Part shown: positions 45,865 to 57,321 of the stretch, one piece after another
Layout of the letters: each line of letters opens with the position of its first letter
Position numbering within the stretch: position 1 is the stretch's first letter
DNA from: Cryptomeria japonica
Lineage: Eukaryota > Streptophyta > Pinopsida > Cupressales > Cupressaceae
DNA: 64,000 nt
Reading direction: 5' to 3'
Assembly (NCBI RefSeq): GCF_030272615.1
Contig: NC_081410.1
Span: 255,363,533-255,427,532 of the forward strand
The notes under the pieces: generated by a model
Database searches by the model: none
What the model saw: only the letters and a program-made list of their open reading frames with translations
Told to the model about the DNA's origin: nothing
Translations under genes and position numbers: made by a program

Positions 45865-48800
45865 GTATAATGAAATTACAATCACTCCAATGCCTAGATT
45901 GCCTGTGTCTTGTAGAGATTGTATTCAACTCAAAAGCAAATACAATTGGCTAACTGGTTCTTCATGGAAGAATACACTGTGTTAAGGTTTTACGGATCAA
46001 TAGTAAAACCCTACAGACTTCCAATACATGTGATAGAGAGGTTATTTGCATTGGAATATGTACGACAGTTGGAGAGCACAGATAGACACTTCCATGGTCA
46101 GAAAAAGAAGAGTATATTTCCTTCCTTTCCTTTCTCATGTGGAGGGTTCGCATTTGAGAGAAAAGCATTCAATGTGGCACATGATTTTTTGATAGTTTTT
46201 AGCTTTGGTTGTGAGGGTCTCTGACAGTACGATCCAGTCGGTGTAAGTTCAAGCAAGGCTTAAGAAAAATGGGAACTCTTCAGCGTTATGTCAACATGAA
46301 AGTAAACCATTTCTAGAAAAGCTTAGAAACATGGACTCCTGGGATGAGGTAAAAAAAGAGATGGAGAAAATTGCCGCTGACAATAACATTTCAATAGAAG
46401 AAATGTCATCACAAATTATGGCATTGCACACACAGAGGACAACAGAGGAGGGCATCCAAAATATGAGGTCCTACAATTTCTACCAAAAATCTGCTAATCC
46501 ATCTAACAAATCTATTCCCAAAACAATTCTGCAAAAATGTAAAGACAATTATTGGACTCAAACCAAAATAAATGATTTTTGGACCATGAGGAAGAATCTC
46601 AGTGAACCAAAGACCAATGCAGAATTTGAGTCCATCGATGAGGATGAAGGGTTTAGCAAATTGTGGAATATGGAGCATCCCACAATAGCATATGACATGA
46701 GTGAAGATGAAAATGAGTATGAGGTTGATCCCACTCCAACAACTACTAGAGTCCCTAAAATATTAGGTGGAGTCAATGAGTCCATGAAAGAAAATATAGA
46801 AAAGGGGAAAACATTGTAGAAAAAATGGGTTTTGAAGGTGGTGGTCTAGGTCCCATAGGAGAAGGCATTTGGTATCCACTTGAGGTACAACTTCAATCAG
46901 ATTCAAAATTAAAAGCTCCCGTTAAACTAGTCATTGGACTTGATTCTTCAGATTCATCACAGAAAGGTACTACTCATTACCCTCAGGATCCACCTACATT
47001 TGTTTCAAGTTCAAATCCACAACCACCACCACCACATCATGGTATTCCCATTGGTGGTGAATCAAGTACCACTGCCACTAGTGGGAAATCTGGGGATATT
47101 ATTCCTATTAGTGTTCAGTCAAGTGCCATTGTGATTGGTGGGGTTGGCATGGTTACTACTATTGATACTAGTTGTCTTAGTGTTGGACAAGTGCAACAAC
47201 AAAATATCTCTCGCAAAAGGCCACTATTGGTAGATACTCATACTATTCAAAATCCTATATCAAGTGCCACTGACACTACAAATCTATCATTTGCAGCTTC
47301 AGATCAAACCCCTCAAAAGACTATAAAAGCTACACATGAAAGTGACAGTGGGATAGGATCAGGAATGGTTGTTGGTAATCCTCATAATGCACTAGTTAAA
47401 ACCACATGCATAGGTGAAACTGGAGCCTCTTCTATGTCACCTTTCAAACATTCAATTTCTTCAACAAGCCCAAATTTTCAATTTCGTGATTACTATGAAA
47501 AATATGAACACACAACAAATGCAAATAAATAAAAAAAAGAGCACTGCATAGGGTTGCCCTGACTGAAGTTTTAAACGAACAACCTACAAGGAACGAGGTA
47601 TTTCCAACATATGACCCAGAAAAAGATATGATGGAGTTCATGGTTGTTATGCCCCCAAATAAAGATAAAAATCCACCACACAGTTAGATAGATCCCTTTG
47701 AATTTCAAGTTAGCAGGCTCCAAATGAATTTTTCCAAAGTACATAATGTGGACAAAATTAGTGTGTCAAAAAGGACTAACGAAGTGGTCTACACTTCACT
47801 GCTAAAGGTGGAGAGAGAGAAAATTAAATTGGAGAAACAAATAGAAAAGTTACAGTTAGACCTGGCAAATGAAAAATTGAAGAGGAAAGCATCAAATAAC
47901 AAGTGCAATGATTTATAGAAAAGGATAAAAAATTTAGGCTCTACAGTAGAAATTGCAGAGTAGGAAAATATGGATGTAGAATTGAAGGACCTGAGCGAAA
48001 AACTGGCTAAAAGCAGTAAAAAAATTGATGAGAAGAGCCAGTTTTAAAAAATTATAAAAAATTTATGAGTCTGCTGCTGTTGAAATAAGAAAAATACAGG
48101 ACCTATTAGATCATGAGAAGGAAAAGCAAAAAATTTGGGAGAGGAAGTAGAGGAAGAAAGAAAAAAATGTGCACAAATGAAAGAAGACCTGCACAATGCA
48201 AATGATAAAATTAAAACTTCGGAGTATAGATTGAAAGATAATATGAAAAATACAACAAAGTATATACAAGAAAACATTTGGGGGCAAATGATGCAGAGGA
48301 GTGACAAGTTGTGTGAATGGTTTGAATTGAATGAAAGTCTGAGATTAATTTATACAGAAATCAAAGGGCACATTGAGAAGAGCATACATGTTTATTCAAA
48401 AGAGGATATGGTAAAACAGATTTTGCAAGTAGTCTACAGTACCAGTGACATCTATTTGGCATCCAAGGGAATTAAGAGCCACATTGATGCCACAATTAAG
48501 ACACCATCTATCCTTCAAAAATGCCAGAAACTAAGGGAAACATCAAAAGTTATGGATAAATGTGGCAAAAAGATATTGAAGCTACAAGAAAAGACAACTA
48601 CTTTGATTAAAATTGGTTTGCCTAAGACCATTGACCCATCAAATAACTTCATTGGAAAAGAAGCTTAAAAAAAAAAACATGGAGATAAAAATGAAGTCTG
48701 ATTTAGACTTGCTTTTTAAGAACACAACTCCCCAAAGCATTCTAGAATTCATCCAACCACTTGCAACTCTGAATGCGGTATTGGGAGAAACAGTGATGTC

Positions 48801-48924
48801 AAGTCAATCTTCTAAATATGGATTGTTGACGAAGTTGTAGTTGACTTTCCATAGTTTAAAGAATATTGACCTTCCATCAGACGAAGAGTGGAGCACCCTA
48901 CAAAACCTGGCACAAAAATCTTAA
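45865..48924 (+). pseudogene. ORF-X copy 3, 3' part, with G-patch-like motif and coiled coil
   Basis: Reading resumes directly after the CCAAT duplication (MYNEITITPMPRLPVSC), shifts frame near 45950 (MEEYTVLRFYGSIVKPYR), and continues through 46331-46816 (acidic, DEDEGFSKLW), 46825-47532 (MGFEGGGLGPIGEGIWYPLE, G-patch-like, then Ser/Thr-rich linker) and 47724-48840 (long Lys/Glu coiled coil), ending at TAA 48922. At least four frameshifts and many stops are present. The G-patch resembles the glycine-rich RNA-binding motif attached to some plant Gypsy polyproteins; this is by eye. The protein would be over 1,200 residues with the 5' part. Function unknown. Confidence 0.55.
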
Positions 48925-49759
48925 GAATCATAGTATGTATTGCATAGTTTTCTGCTTTTACTCTTAATTTCAAGGTTTTATGTTTTTTCTGTTTGGAATT
49001 GGGCATCGCTTGAAACAACTCTATTTTATGAACAAGAAAAAACTAGCACTCGCTATTGCTAATCCAGCCTATGAATCTATGATGATAATGCAAACCTTTA
49101 ACCTGTACATTTGTATTCTCAAATTCTCCCAAGTTTTAACATTTCTGCATTTCTCTATTTCTGATTACTAGGTTTTAGGCACTGCTATTATCTATATTTA
49201 ATTTGTCATGGCTTGAATTAATATTTAATTTTGAACTCTATTTTTTGAACAAGAGACATTAGACATGTAGGAGTTGTTAAATTGCTAATCCGACCTGTGA
49301 TGACCATGTAAATTTGTGCTGATTTTGTGATTTTGATGTTGAGTCTTCACATGTTGCAAATCGACCTGAAGTTGTTGTTGCGCCCTTGTTTCTATAAAAG
49401 GGAATTTAGGGTCATTTGCAAAGGGTTCTAAAACTTTGTATTGACTTTTGCATGGAGAATCACACAGAGTGGTGTATTGAATGAATTGTATCATATGGCT
49501 ATATTTTAAAAGAATTAATGAAAATCTAAGTTCTCAACATGTCTAAATAAACATATCTGTATCAATAAACACATTATGGTCTTTTATTGTGCTATTTTAA
49601 ATATGGAAATAGAAAGTTGAAAAATATAATTACAAATCAATATTAAATTCTAATTGCAAAAAGTTGACAAACTCATAAAATATCATCAAGTTATCAACCA
49701 TAATAATATGCTTTTTTAAATGATGAGATATAGTAATAAGATAAATAAATACCAATCTC
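48925..49759. other. LTR- or promoter-like non-coding stretch
   Basis: After the ORF-X stop the sequence is AT-rich. TATAAAA at 49393-49399 with a leader-like region after it (to ~49540) could be a 3' LTR of the element that carried ORF-X, but no partner LTR was found. Confidence 0.3.
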
Positions 49760-52443
49760 TTATAGTTGCCATTCATCCTCATCAAATTTAGAGATTTCTT
49801 GATTCTTGTTTGTGTTTTCTTCACTCTGAGTCTGCATACCTTCGTTGAACTGCATCTCAATGCTACCAGTAGGTCTAGTACATGAGTCAATAGTCCCACT
49901 GGCACTTAGGTTTGAAGTGTTTCCCAAACCTCTTCTTTCACATTTGGACCTCCAAATTTGTAGTGCCCTATCATAAGGAAAAGTGTGGACATCATACCTA
50001 GATGTATAGAGCCTCAAGCAATTTTCCAAAATTTTGTCTAGTTTGTTTCTTAGCTTTGATTTTAGAAACCCCAAAGCACTGAAAACTCTCTCATCTTCCA
50101 CTGAACCCAATATCATGGTAAGAAATAAATCAACAAGCTTCAAATATTCTGGCATTGAATCAGGCAACACTATGTTCTCAGTTATATATTTCCAAAGCCT
50201 TGTTACTGATCCCTCTTCGCAGGGGTTCTCCATTGTGCCATATTGTTCCCTCATAGTGTATGAAAAATGAGATGATTTCTCTCTACTATGAGTTTCTTCT
50301 AATATTTCATTTATAGTTACTCCATTCAATTATCTGGATATGCAAAATTATTTTATCAAAGTCAGTATCTTACTTCGAAAATCAGCTGCACTGTTGAGGC
50401 TCCAACATTGAGGAAACACAATAGACATGGCTTTGAGTAGGTTGTGATCAAGAGGGAATCTTCTTCTAATTTGTGAGGAAAGATCATAGGCAATTTTCTT
50501 TATAGAAGTAGTTATAGACTCAACAATCTTGTCAAAATGTTCCCTTGTAACTCTTGCTAGTTGCTTCTTGGTGCGCTTTCCTGGTTCCTCGGGGTTGACC
50601 ATGGCATAGAAGTGCATTGGTATCTCAACTCTTCGTACATTGTCACATACCTCCCCATTTGCACCAATTTGTAAAAATTTATCAAGATTGTTCAAATCTG
50701 TGAGTGTTCATCAGTTAGTGTTGGTTGATTTCAATAGAGATTGTCGAGGGTCATGCATGTCATCTTACGCAGCATACCATATTCTGCAATATATAGAGCT
50801 CTTTTTTTGGCAGCCTTCATAATATTCCTCATTTCCTCTAGCATGGGCATAATAGCTGCTAAAGTTAAGAATGTCTCTAGATTACTTAAGCTCCGAAAAA
50901 GATCAGGAAATTTTGGTTGCTCTAATTCGTCATGAGTTGTGTGAAATAGTCCAATCAAGGATGGATATTATGAAAAAATCGATGCGCTGGACCATCCACA
51001 GAGATCCATCTGGTATCATTATCCTTGAGAAGCTTGTTCCCATCAGTTATCCCATCAGAAAAGTGTTGAAATTCCATAAATCACTTGGGACTTCAATAGA
51101 AGTGTGAGTAGAGCTCTCTAATTAAAATTTCAATTTGTTTTACCGAAGCATACTTTCTCACAATTCCAAAAGCTAGATTCATTATGTGAGCCATGTAGTG
51201 AATTTCAGTAATGTACAATGCAAATGAAGTTTCAATCTTTGTACAAAGACCATTCCTGTGACCTTGCATTACTGAAGCTCCATCTGCTCCAACACACACC
51301 AATTTTCTAGCAAACGTCATGTCATCCATACCTCCATATTCAATTAAACTTCTCTTTACTAGTTGAAATAATTTTTTCGCTATCACACTCTCCTTCATTT
51401 TAGCAACAGATAGTAGATGAGGTTGGCGGGCATTATTTTGTATAGTATAAACATGCATGCATACCCATGAAGTATTTTCTACTGCCGTAACTTCATCTAA
51501 AGAAATTCAATAAAGTTTGACTCTCTTATTTTTTCCTTTACATCTTCTTTTTCAACCTCAGCAAGACAACTTGCCCATTCCCATCCACTGTTTACTGACC
51601 AATGTCTATTAGGATAGTTAGGAACTTTCAAAAAGTGTAATAAACCACTAATTGATGGGAAATCTATCATAGCACGCCCTCTGCTCAAAATATCAAAAAC
51701 AACTCTTAAATGAATAACTTCTCCCAATTGTTCTATTTGCATTGCTTTTCCTTCAATAGAACCTTTAACTTCAGCAGGCTTCGTTTGTATTTTCTCATGA
51801 AAATAATACTCTTTGACATTCCTCACATTCTTACATTCCTCCTTTGTTTTCCATCTTATCACTGATTTTTCAACTTCGTCTATCATTTATTTTTCATAAA
51901 CTTTACCCATATGCTTTTCTATGGTGTCAAATTTTAGCTGCAACCTAATTTCCTTGTTATGTTTCCAAGTGCAAATCTTACACCTACATTCTATTGGAGG
52001 CTCGCCTTCAATTGGATTCTCCAGTGGTTCAATGAATGGATACTTTAATGCCAAATTAATTTGAAATTCCTCACTGACATATCCCACTTGCGATCCTTTT
52101 TTGATTGTGGTTGATCCATTTTTGATCTAGCTTTTCTTTTCCCCTTCCGTGCATTATCATCAATGACATTATCACCCAAGTTGATTATATAATTTTGGCT
52201 AACTTGGGCATCTACCAGATAATATTTTTCAAGATCATCTTGATCTGAGATATCAGGTTCACCGTTGTCTTCAACATGCGATGTAGGTTGTGAATTTTGT
52301 ACTTGTATTTGTGATGATGTACCTTCCTATTTTTCACCACAATCTTTTCCAGAGCCAAAGTATGAAGACATCGTTCTTCTTTTTGTTGGCCTCTCATGGC
52401 CTTCCCCACATTTAGGTTTCCTACCCTTCTTCCTATTCGACAT
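49760..52443 (-). pseudogene. hAT transposase (zinc finger 862/KIAA1586-like clade)
   Basis: ATG at 52443 begins MSNRKKGRKPKCGEG, a basic N-terminus, and the zinc-binding part CRCKICTWKHNKEI...EKHMG is at ~51990-51900. The RNase H-like core shows LDEVTAVEN (first Asp, ~51495) and CVGADGASVMQG (second Asp, ~51280). The C-terminal dimerisation domain reads GSVEDERVFSALGFLKSKLR with LYTSRYDVHTFPYDRALQIW (about 50115-49935), ending at 49760. Frames change at ~52080, ~51480, ~51090, ~50940 and ~50700 with many stops, so it is dead. Orientation and position suit the element whose ends are at 25360 and 53326. No intron is evident by eye. Confidence 0.8.
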
Positions 52444-53326
52444 CTCCAATGAAATAAAGGCTGCCAAAAAAATATCAATTTGTTAAAGAAGCAATAATAT
52501 ACTATAAAGTATAATATATGTTTCATTGGCCCTATGACCTACAATCTAGATGTCTGAGGTTTGAATCTCTCGGTTGACCACTTGGCACTGACAAGTCCCC
52601 ATTGAATAAGAATGAACTCAATAGTGCAAACAAATATAGATAAATTTAGAATAATATTATAACACTTCAAAAATATGATCGCTCACCTTTAGGTCACTAG
52701 CAGTCACCAATGCAGTCAACAACAATGATTTTCCTTGGTCTGAAACTTTGCTATTGATCAGAATTCAGAGCCTAAAACCCACCAGATTGTGTAGAGATAG
52801 ATCTGATCTTTAAATGTATTTATATCAATCCTTATATGGTGAATTCTGCAGGAATTTTATATGGTATACAAATATTTGGCGAATCTCGCGTAACTATAAC
52901 ACGACTTATGTAATTTTTGAGGCGATTATGGTTCATCCAAATAATTGGCAAATACAATATAGTTGGCAAAAGTTGGGGTGAATGGAGACATGTGTAAGCA
53001 AAATGTCAGGCGAATTGGGTCCTCCTGGCTAACAAATCTTCATATGCCTATAGGCGAATTATGGTCATCTATTAAGGCAACCTTGGAGAGTGTAGGCTAA
53101 AAAATTAAATTTACCGTCTATCCATCGTATATTATATTGGTGAAATCCTCGCATAGAAACATTTAATTACATAAAACATATGACGATTGGGCCATGAATT
53201 TGATGAAAATTGATAATGTTCTGGTGACATGGCCACCCCTAGTCGGTAAAAAATATTCACCATTTCCCAGGTTGCCGACGTGAAAAGTTTACCATTGGTG
53301 AATATTCACCACTAAAGTAATCTCTG
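52444..53326 (-). other. hAT 5' leader and right subterminal region
   Basis: Non-coding. GGCGA motifs recur at about 52879, 52921, 53009 and 53053 with degenerate copies to 53170, and the palindrome GGTGAATATTCACC sits at 53297-53310, next to the right terminus. Confidence 0.6.
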
Positions 53327-53334
53327 ATACCAAG
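53327..53334. repeat. hAT target-site duplication, right copy
   Basis: ATACCAAG against ATACCAAA on the left. Confidence 0.7.
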
Positions 53335-53880
53335 CAATCGTTGGTATTATCCTCTCTAGAAATTCTTGGAACTCTCCTCTCCAAAAACCCATATTTCAAT
53401 CCTCAACTTTCTATTATCTTCTTTAGTATTACATATTTTAGCAATAAGCTCACCTCTAGAATGAGGCCTAACCTATTATATCTTATAGATGCCTTGATCC
53501 TAGACATAGAAGTCCACATCCTAATAAATTTAGCAATAAAAACATTCTTCTCCATATCTCAATAAATTTAGTAATAAAAACATTCTTCCTTAGTTTTATC
53601 ACTTTGGACATGAGGAGTTCATATGGGATGCAAATGATTGGATTCTCCTTCAAGATCTTCACATTAACATTGCCAACAAATATTGAATTTGGCTTCTTTT
53701 CCCCCCTTCTTGCTTCTTCATTTGCATCTAAACCTCTAAAAAAATCCTTCCCATGTAGTGTGCTTCTATATTCTCCCTATCAATCTCCCCCAATTCCTTA
53801 CCTTCGATCACATCAAACCTTCTTGACTTGTAAAATCCATCCTACCTTTTGTCACTCATTATTTTCTCAAAACAAAAAAT
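53335..53880 (-). pseudogene. LINE ORF1-like relic, right of the hAT insertion
   Basis: On the minus strand short coding-like runs include KSRRFDVIEGKELGEIDREN, KLRKNVFITKF and FIAKFIRMWTSMSRIKASIR, resembling a DUF4283 ORF1. It shares a ~70-bp phrase with 25140-25290 across the hAT element, so the element probably inserted in or beside this relic. Stops and frameshifts are frequent; the family call is tentative. Confidence 0.4.
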
Positions 53881-54142
53881 GTGAAAATTAATAGTTCAAA
53901 TACACTTGACCTTTAAATATTGAAGACTAAGACATTGATATTAATAATTTGTTAATTCAGTTACTCTGAAAAGTATTTTTATGTTATCCTCAATTTTAGC
54001 GTTGCAAAATTGAGGTAACCCCACAAATTTTTACCCATTTGTGGTTTTGAATCTCTATGCACACTTTATGAGACATATCAGTCATCACAAGCACGCTTTT
54101 TTCCCCTAGTTGTTCTGATTTACACCAAGTATGTTTCCTAGA

Positions 54143-55090
54143 TGCAAATTGGGTTTATAAACCCAAAATGCACCTTGGTAAGTGCAAATTGGGTTTACAC
54201 GTATTTATGATACTTTGAGTTATTTATTGTCCCTTTGCACAAATTAATTAGGAGTCTTATTCCTGGCTTTAAATCTATTTTTTTCTAGCAATTTGGATTT
54301 TTTTTTTCCATTTCAAACTACTTGAGGTCGTGGGAGAAGGATTTTTGCTCAAATTTGATTGTAGATCTTTCCATATTTCTTGGGCATGTCTTCCCTTTTC
54401 TCCTTGTTCTTCATTTCAGTTTTGTGCTTAGGGTTTTCGATAACCCATTTTATTTTTTTTCCAAAGGAGTTGTTTTGAATGTACAATATTATCACTGGAT
54501 GCACCGTGTTGATATATGCACTATCCCTTCATGGTGTTACATGAATTCATTGGCCTGAACAATACCACGTTTTTGGTGTTGCTCGAGTCAATGCACCTAA
54601 GAAACACTATGTTATCAATGTATGCTTTTTCCTTATTTTAATCTCTCCACCATTTTGTCTTACCTCTATTGTGTGGTATGGGCGGAGCCATCATACAACA
54701 CCTATTGCAGTGGTGTATGGAAGGTCTGCAACCCCACCTTACACCACTCTTTGTTTTTGCTTTTCCCAAATTTTGGTGGAATATGGGGTTGTAAGTCCAT
54801 ACTCCACCTTTTCTGTGCATATTTTCCAAGTCTTTCAAATGTGGAGTTTGGCGGGGCAGTAGGCCCACCATGCACCGAAGCTTGGTGCATGGTGGGTCCA
54901 TGACCCCGATAAGCACAAAAGTTTCATATGCCATCCAAGGTGTATGGAGAGTTTACAAACTCACCCTACACCGAGTTTGTTGAGTTATTTTTCCCAAGTG
55001 TATGATGTGTTTGTAAACCCGACTTTCGCCTTATATAGATTGCTTTTCTTCTCAAGTGTATGGCAGGGTTATAAACCCACCTTACACTTT
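54143..55090. repeat. Array of imperfect palindromes, cluster 1
   Basis: At least nine ~30-37-bp inverted repeats share the plan GTGTA-x-GGGTT-(A/T rich)-AACCC-x-TACAC: 54143-54172, 54671-54701, 54711-54746, 54775-54808, 54841-54876, 54883-54915, 54938-54972, 54996-55032 and 55054-55090. A further 27-bp near-perfect palindrome centred on AAGCTT spans 54867-54893. The palindromes differ in sequence but keep stem symmetry. Confidence 0.75.
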
Positions 55091-55189
55091 ATCCTTCCTA
55101 CTTAGGTGTGTTGCCTATTAAAATTTTAAACTTTGGAAATTCGCTTCCTCTCTTTTCTCCTTTAGCTTTTATCGTGGCCTTTCCAGATT

Positions 55190-56224
55190 CCTTAACCTCT
55201 GTCACGAATTCTCAACTTTTAGAATTACCCAATCAATTGATCAGCTTAGGGGAGTTTCTATTATACCTCCACCTTTAAGAGGTCGAGCTTGTGGATGCTT
55301 TCGTAAGGAGTTTGTTGGTTGTGAAGTTTCCTGATCTCCCGACTCTCCAACACTCCTCGTGTTGTGGTGGATCTCCAGATCTCAACAATTTTAAGGATAG
55401 AATTGGTTCTAAGAAAGGATGTTTGATGTAATTAGGACCAGTGGTTTCGATAGCTTAGATGACAACACAAGTAATAGTACATATAGTTTTCGCTTGGCTG
55501 TCGATGAAATTAAATGGGGCTGTCAAGATGATAAAAATAACGCCTTCTTGTCATCCCTCCTTCCACCTCATCAATTTTCACATCATGCATTATTTTTAGA
55601 AAACAAATCAAGGAAAGATATGTGAAGTACTGTCATTAATGATCTTTGAGCAACCTAAATACGAAAAAAGGTGGCAGCATGCATTACTCCATTTGATGTT
55701 GTCATTCTTGCAGAAAATATTAACGTAGTTAAAGGGGAAAATTGTCACCATAATTGCATGCCTCAAAATGGTCTTGCCTCATGATAATGAATTGCCTTTT
55801 CATAATTCAAATTTGAACTAGCTAGAGATAGAGCAAGAAGATATAGTCTGACATTTACAGTCTTTTGCATGGAAGGTACAAACCAATTTTAGTGAATATA
55901 GGAAGACTGTCACCCTATTAGATAAGATTTCATAATAAGATAAGAATCAAGGACAACATCTGCAAGATGAGCTATCGACGGGGAGAAACCCGAATAATTG
56001 ACTTTGGCAAAATGGTGCTCCCAGTTGAAAGAGGTCCTGTATTACAACCCAATGTCGAACCGGTGCAATGGCACATTCTTTTGAGCATGTTTGACTTTTT
56101 CCAAGCTACTATTTTTGATTGGGAAGAATTCAAAGATATCTTGCTAATGCTAGTTGAAGAAGAAGAAAAGGCAGATGAGATTGACAGGCGAATTGTAGAG
56201 CTGAACCTGGTACCTGAAGATTGA
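55190..56224 (+). pseudogene. Decayed unknown ORF between palindrome clusters
   Basis: Coding-like fragments occur at 55419-55625 (RLAVDEIKWGCQDDKN), ~55700-55960 and 55967-56224 (IIDFGKMVLPVERGPVLQPN and an acidic C-terminus IDRRIVELNLVPED-stop) in different frames. The last fragment ends cleanly at TGA 56222. It may be the 3' part of another ORF-X-type protein; no recognised domain. Confidence 0.35.
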
Positions 56225-56927
56225 GCCTAAAGGTCTTGAATCCTTACCTATTATGATGTGGTTTATATTTTGTGTTGCTTTTTTGGATTTTGTTTTGAAA
56301 TAGTCATGATTTAGACCGTTAGCTTTAGTAACCATTTCTTAGGAACAAAAAAGAAAGGAAGGTTGTAGCTATAAATAGGTATATTAGTTAATTTGAAAGG
56401 ATCTTTTGGGCAAACTTTTTTTTTCTCATTAGAGCAAAAAAAACTTTTATGCATGGATTGTCTGTTGTTTTTAATACAAAAGAACTGCTAGTGGATTTCA
56501 TATATTCATGAGCTTTGAATTATAGTGTATGGATTCTTTTCTGTTCTTTGAAATGGATGTCAGTGGTGAATTTATATTGAAATGGTAGATGATTGTATAT
56601 TTCAGTTGCTGTGGAATATTAGCCGTGAATGGTGTTTTGCAGTAGGTTTACTTTATAATTTGAAAAATTCCAAAAATAGTGTTAGTATTGTGAATGCCTT
56701 TATAAATATTTCTAGTTAAAAGCTCTTTCCTTATTTGCTTTCGGGTCAAAAGCATATGAATTATTTGTTTATTCATCGAAAATCATTAGAAGGTTGCTTC
56801 CACCTTGTAAAATAAGTAGAGAATCAACCAGTTTGTATTTTGTTAGGCTGGTTCAATTGTGGTTACATTTGTCATCTCCGTGGGCGTGAGAATATAGAGT
56901 TAGGTGACAAATCTATTAACCAACAAG
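56225..56927. other. Non-coding stretch with TATA-like motif
   Basis: AT-rich, contains CTATAAATAGG near 56371. Could be LTR or 3' UTR sequence of the preceding ORF; unassigned. Confidence 0.35.
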
Positions 56928-57202
56928 GTGTAAATTAGACTTATAAGTCCAAATTACACATTTTTTATATTTTACCCAACAAGTTTAATTTGGACTTATA
57001 AGCCCGACTTACACCTATTTTAGTTCTTCCCAAGGTGTAATTCGGGGTTATGAACCTGAGTTACACCTATAAGCTACACTTTGTTATAAGTGTATTTTGA
57101 GCCTATGAACCTAAAGTATGCTTATGCACACACGTAAATAGGGTTCATAATCCCGATTTACCTTTGAATTCTCAAGATACAATGAGGGTTTTTGTAAACC
57201 CT
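56928..57202. repeat. Array of imperfect palindromes, cluster 2
   Basis: Six inverted repeats on the same plan as cluster 1: 56928-56959 (28 of 32 positions symmetric, centre ACTTATAAGT), 56981-57015, 57032-57068, 57086-57125, 57134-57161 and 57185-57202 (AGGGTTTTTGTAAACCCT). It ends ~120 bp before ATG 57322. Confidence 0.8.
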
Positions 57203-57321
57203 AATGGCTTCAAATGCATCACATTTAGGAGTTTGTTCATTTCAAGCGAACAAAATGATTGATCAATTTCAGTTCTCCAAGTACTGATAATTTTTCCTAT
57301 CACAATGTTATTATTGTGCAA

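Larger units (their letters stand above)
25360..53326 (-). mobile_element. Giant composite hAT element, 28 kb
   Basis: Left terminus CAGGGATAACTTTAAG and right terminus (minus strand) CAGAGATTACTTTAGT agree at all but the fourth, eighth and last positions, and 8-bp duplications flank them. GGCGA(A/T) subterminal motifs are dense in the first 390 bp and in 52875-53170. A decayed hAT transposase reads on the minus strand at 49760-52443. Removing the LINE (27332-35593) and the chromovirus (38968-45859) leaves ~12.8 kb, itself containing a tandem array, a Gypsy protease relic and ORF-X. The later insertions explain most of the size; the captured content explains the rest. Confidence 0.7.
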
